From the NCBI GenBank assembly GCA_028279185.1, contig JANQSS010000104.1:62001-126000 (forward strand): DNA of 64,000 nt, in the 5' to 3' direction. Origin of the DNA: Saprospiraceae bacterium (lineage in GTDB: Bacteria; Bacteroidota; Bacteroidia; Chitinophagales; Saprospiraceae). Below, in pieces: positions 63,101 through 64,000 of this stretch. Under the pieces are notes generated by a model. The model searched no databases. It was not told where the DNA came from and saw only the letters and a list, made by a program, of their open reading frames with translations. The translations under genes and the position numbers were made by a program. Position 1 is the stretch's first letter. Every line of letters starts with the position of its first letter.

Positions 63101-64000
63101 GCGCCTGACGGCTTATTTTCAAATGGCCTCATCAATGTACAAAGCGATTTAGCAACTCAAGATTGGTATGGTCGATCAACATCAACAGGTTCCAGCAATA
63201 CGGGACCCTCAGGCGATCATACCAGCGGATCAGGTGTCTATCTATTTGTTGAGGATGGATTTGGCAATCACACTGATATTACGCTCGAGACTCCGAAAAT
63301 TTTTATCGAGTCAGACCTAGGTGCCACATTTGAATATTATGCGCACAGCCGTTCAGCAGTGCCAAATGCCAACAATTACCTCATCGTTCAAATCGATACA
63401 GGCAACCTGGTTTGGACGACAATCGATTCTTTTACCAGATTGTCGACGACAGATACGTGGTTCGCCAGAAGTATCTCGTTAAATGATTATATAGGGGCGG
63501 TCGCTCGATTCCGATTTGTTTGTAACAATTCGTTTACGTCGTTTCAGCACGATATAGCCATTGACGACTTGTGCATTAGAGATCTTGCAATGTCCGTTAG
63601 CCTTACCACGGTCGACAATCTTTGCGGCGGAGCTAATGAAGGTAAGGCAACGGCGAATGTAATGGACGGCTTCGAACCTTTCACATTTCAATGGTCTCGC
63701 AACAGCTCGGATACTAATATGATAGGAGGCCTTACTGCAGGACCTATATCAGTCACGGTTACCGATGCCTTAGGGCAGATAGCCACTGCCACCGACACCA
63801 TTTTTGATGATACACCAGACATAGTTTGTACGACATCGGTGGAAGACTATCCATGTGAATCCATCATTTCCATTGATACGATTTACGGAGGTACGCCAAA
63901 ATCATCATGCAATCCTCAAGCAGCAAATTGCAGTATGGCAGATCATGACACATTGGGTTTCGGAACCACTACCAATACTTCTACAGGTTACCCCGCTCCT
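60143..64000 (+). CDS. Very large secreted adhesin, 3'-truncated by window
   Basis: One uninterrupted frame of 1286 codons from ATG 60143 to the last base; no stop, so the protein continues outside. Signal peptide MKNQLHFVSLTLFLSLIISICWSQ. Domains: an N-terminal beta domain; a PKD domain (WDFGDGS at about 310, ending HTYAVVGAYTV); HYR/DUF-like strand pairs (DVTLTLDGQSCVFTV); a choice-of-anchor J/MAM-like domain from about 430 (FEDFQNMTGPT; DDWMVTPQIA); a second from about 965 (CENFDDLPVDN); and a SprB-like repeat near 1178 (FEPFTFQWS; GPISVTVTDALG). T9SS-exported gliding/adhesion proteins have this make-up; the sorting domain would lie beyond the window. Confidence 0.85.
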   Translation, partial: MKNQLHFVSLTLFLSLIISICWSQNLEFAHDLTKPKSFSILNIPTEVAEQNGPFLEHYVSLENDLVTDAKYERRSGRTTSCSTDTVSFPQARATGLQALNINNATSAEAVSQYFNAPQSITVRGFDFYAYKLDDIGGITINVLCELYLAGPDSMPTGAALASVNVAVDTSFNNGSLATLKKQAIFASAVTVNQPYVVVVSNFSPIGIGMLSNSYQAVPADGQMSWLAGIRIFGTWIRSYAVNVGGTVFDADWLMHPYVAYDLTADFMKDVTCLDTANTPVNFTNASSPILYDLMYNQAAFVGSSPLSSTWDFGDGSATVQDSSTTHTYAVVGAYTVSRTDSLFGWSTTCVDEMTMDFQTNDLMCPGNTTSATNILEDYTSLTTDTCDGFSVSQNPLPGVPLIAPTDVTLTLDGQSCVFTVSPPVVASQTLYFEDFQNMTGPTTSVVNTVTGGPMTAHNLDGNTPNGNVAYVTDAWIARDDFIQDPTGMDTVAFSTSWYSPPGSSDDWMVTPQIANIPAGTKLSWDALAPDALYPDGYEVYVSIGGATPTDFLGVDGTLVFTIAGEQDTWNKKEVDLDAFAGENIYIAFRNNSIDQFLLMIDDISVFVPVDNDVSLDSVSNQLLGEYHATTLQQFTGCNFELGCRVENVGGNDALEVVVIAKIELDGSIIDSVFSDTVQVLSPGMDSQLVFSQAYSPALEGDYRILYEVRTTSPDNNSLNDVLNSPIRRIVPNYMARDDDQITGNLGIGVGPNQNSILGQNFTLKSDGVVDSITFFLGGSTLGDSTAVRIYNTDPIDGKPTTLIDRSESIVITPSEMSAWVTLGFSSPVNLTAGTYYFGVEEHVDNISLGYANNIFTPGATWINWNTIPGGDWSNNEDFNFEVSYLLRPIFSAECMLSCIVDQVTDDLVLADYRDSIDWNCGGTLIQSPAPGAPFTGPVDVTITVDTFSCIFNVMSTQSVLPLPYCENFDDLPVDNTSFAPGAEPNPAPDGLFSNGLINVQSDLATQDWYGRSTSTGSSNTGPSGDHTSGSGVYLFVEDGFGNHTDITLETPKIFIESDLGATFEYYAHSRSAVPNANNYLIVQIDTGNLVWTTIDSFTRLSTTDTWFARSISLNDYIGAVARFRFVCNNSFTSFQHDIAIDDLCIRDLAMSVSLTTVDNLCGGANEGKATANVMDGFEPFTFQWSRNSSDTNMIGGLTAGPISVTVTDALGQIATATDTIFDDTPDIVCTTSVEDYPCESIISIDTIYGGTPKSSCNPQAANCSMADHDTLGFGTTTNTSTGYPAP

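Overview
The window is chromosomal DNA of a Bacteroidota bacterium, most likely a Saprospiria/Chitinophagia-type marine or environmental lineage. The reasons are Bacteroidota-style promoters (TTTG...TAnnTTTG), few Shine-Dalgarno sites, a type IX secretion C-terminal domain, PKD/SprB-like and choice-of-anchor-like adhesin domains, membrane-anchored ECF anti-sigma proteins, stand-alone LytTR regulators and TPR-CHAT proteins. The lineage call is inference from family content; no 16S or tRNA gene was seen.

Layout. 1-2.4 kb: the 3' part of pabB, pabC (folate/p-aminobenzoate) and an SRPBCC/GyrI-like membrane protein. 2.5-9.7 kb: a striking island in which two ECF sigma/anti-sigma pairs, facing each other, bracket a two-gene operon for an exported TPR-CHAT protease and an exported, C-terminally membrane-anchored protein. 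9.8-11.5 kb: two LytTR regulators and a small secreted protein, then about 1 kb of decayed DNA. 12.5-15.5 kb: recQ and a rhomboid protease. 15.8-20.5 kb: a 2-oxoacid:ferredoxin oxidoreductase cluster (FAD/Fe-S NADPH oxidoreductase, korA, korB), followed by a TPR histidine kinase and NarL-type regulator. 23.4-28.8 kb: surface proteins (beta-helix, a six-repeat EYFIDxDPGxG protein, a lipoprotein). 28.8-31 kb: a third ECF sigma gene coupled to a protein that joins one membrane helix to a beta-barrel-like domain. 31.2-37.3 kb: pheS, hisS, a MltD-like lytic transglycosylase and an acyl-CoA ligase. 37.5-40.7 kb: a second TPR-CHAT protein.

40.9-43.8 kb: three tandem two-gene cassettes. Each has a short ORF resembling the tail of an AHH-type nuclease toxin, overlapping by exactly 11 nt an Imm11-like immunity gene. 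Cassette A has a nonsense codon in the stub, cassette B has lost the stub's 5' half, and cassette C is intact. 43.9-60 kb: mostly housekeeping genes: a conserved exported protein, an AraC fragment, a putative tRNA-queuosine mannosyltransferase, a DEAD-box helicase, typA, an alpha/beta hydrolase, a metallophosphoesterase, a DUF2461 protein, a secreted agmatine-deiminase-like enzyme with a T9SS tail, a membrane protein, a plant-type LRR protein and an acyl-CoA dehydrogenase. 60.1-64 kb: the first 1286 codons of a very large secreted adhesin that runs off the window.

The two regions most worth follow-up are the CHAT/dual-sigma island, which resembles a CRISPR-independent version of protease-controlled sigma release, and the triplicated toxin-tail/immunity cassettes.
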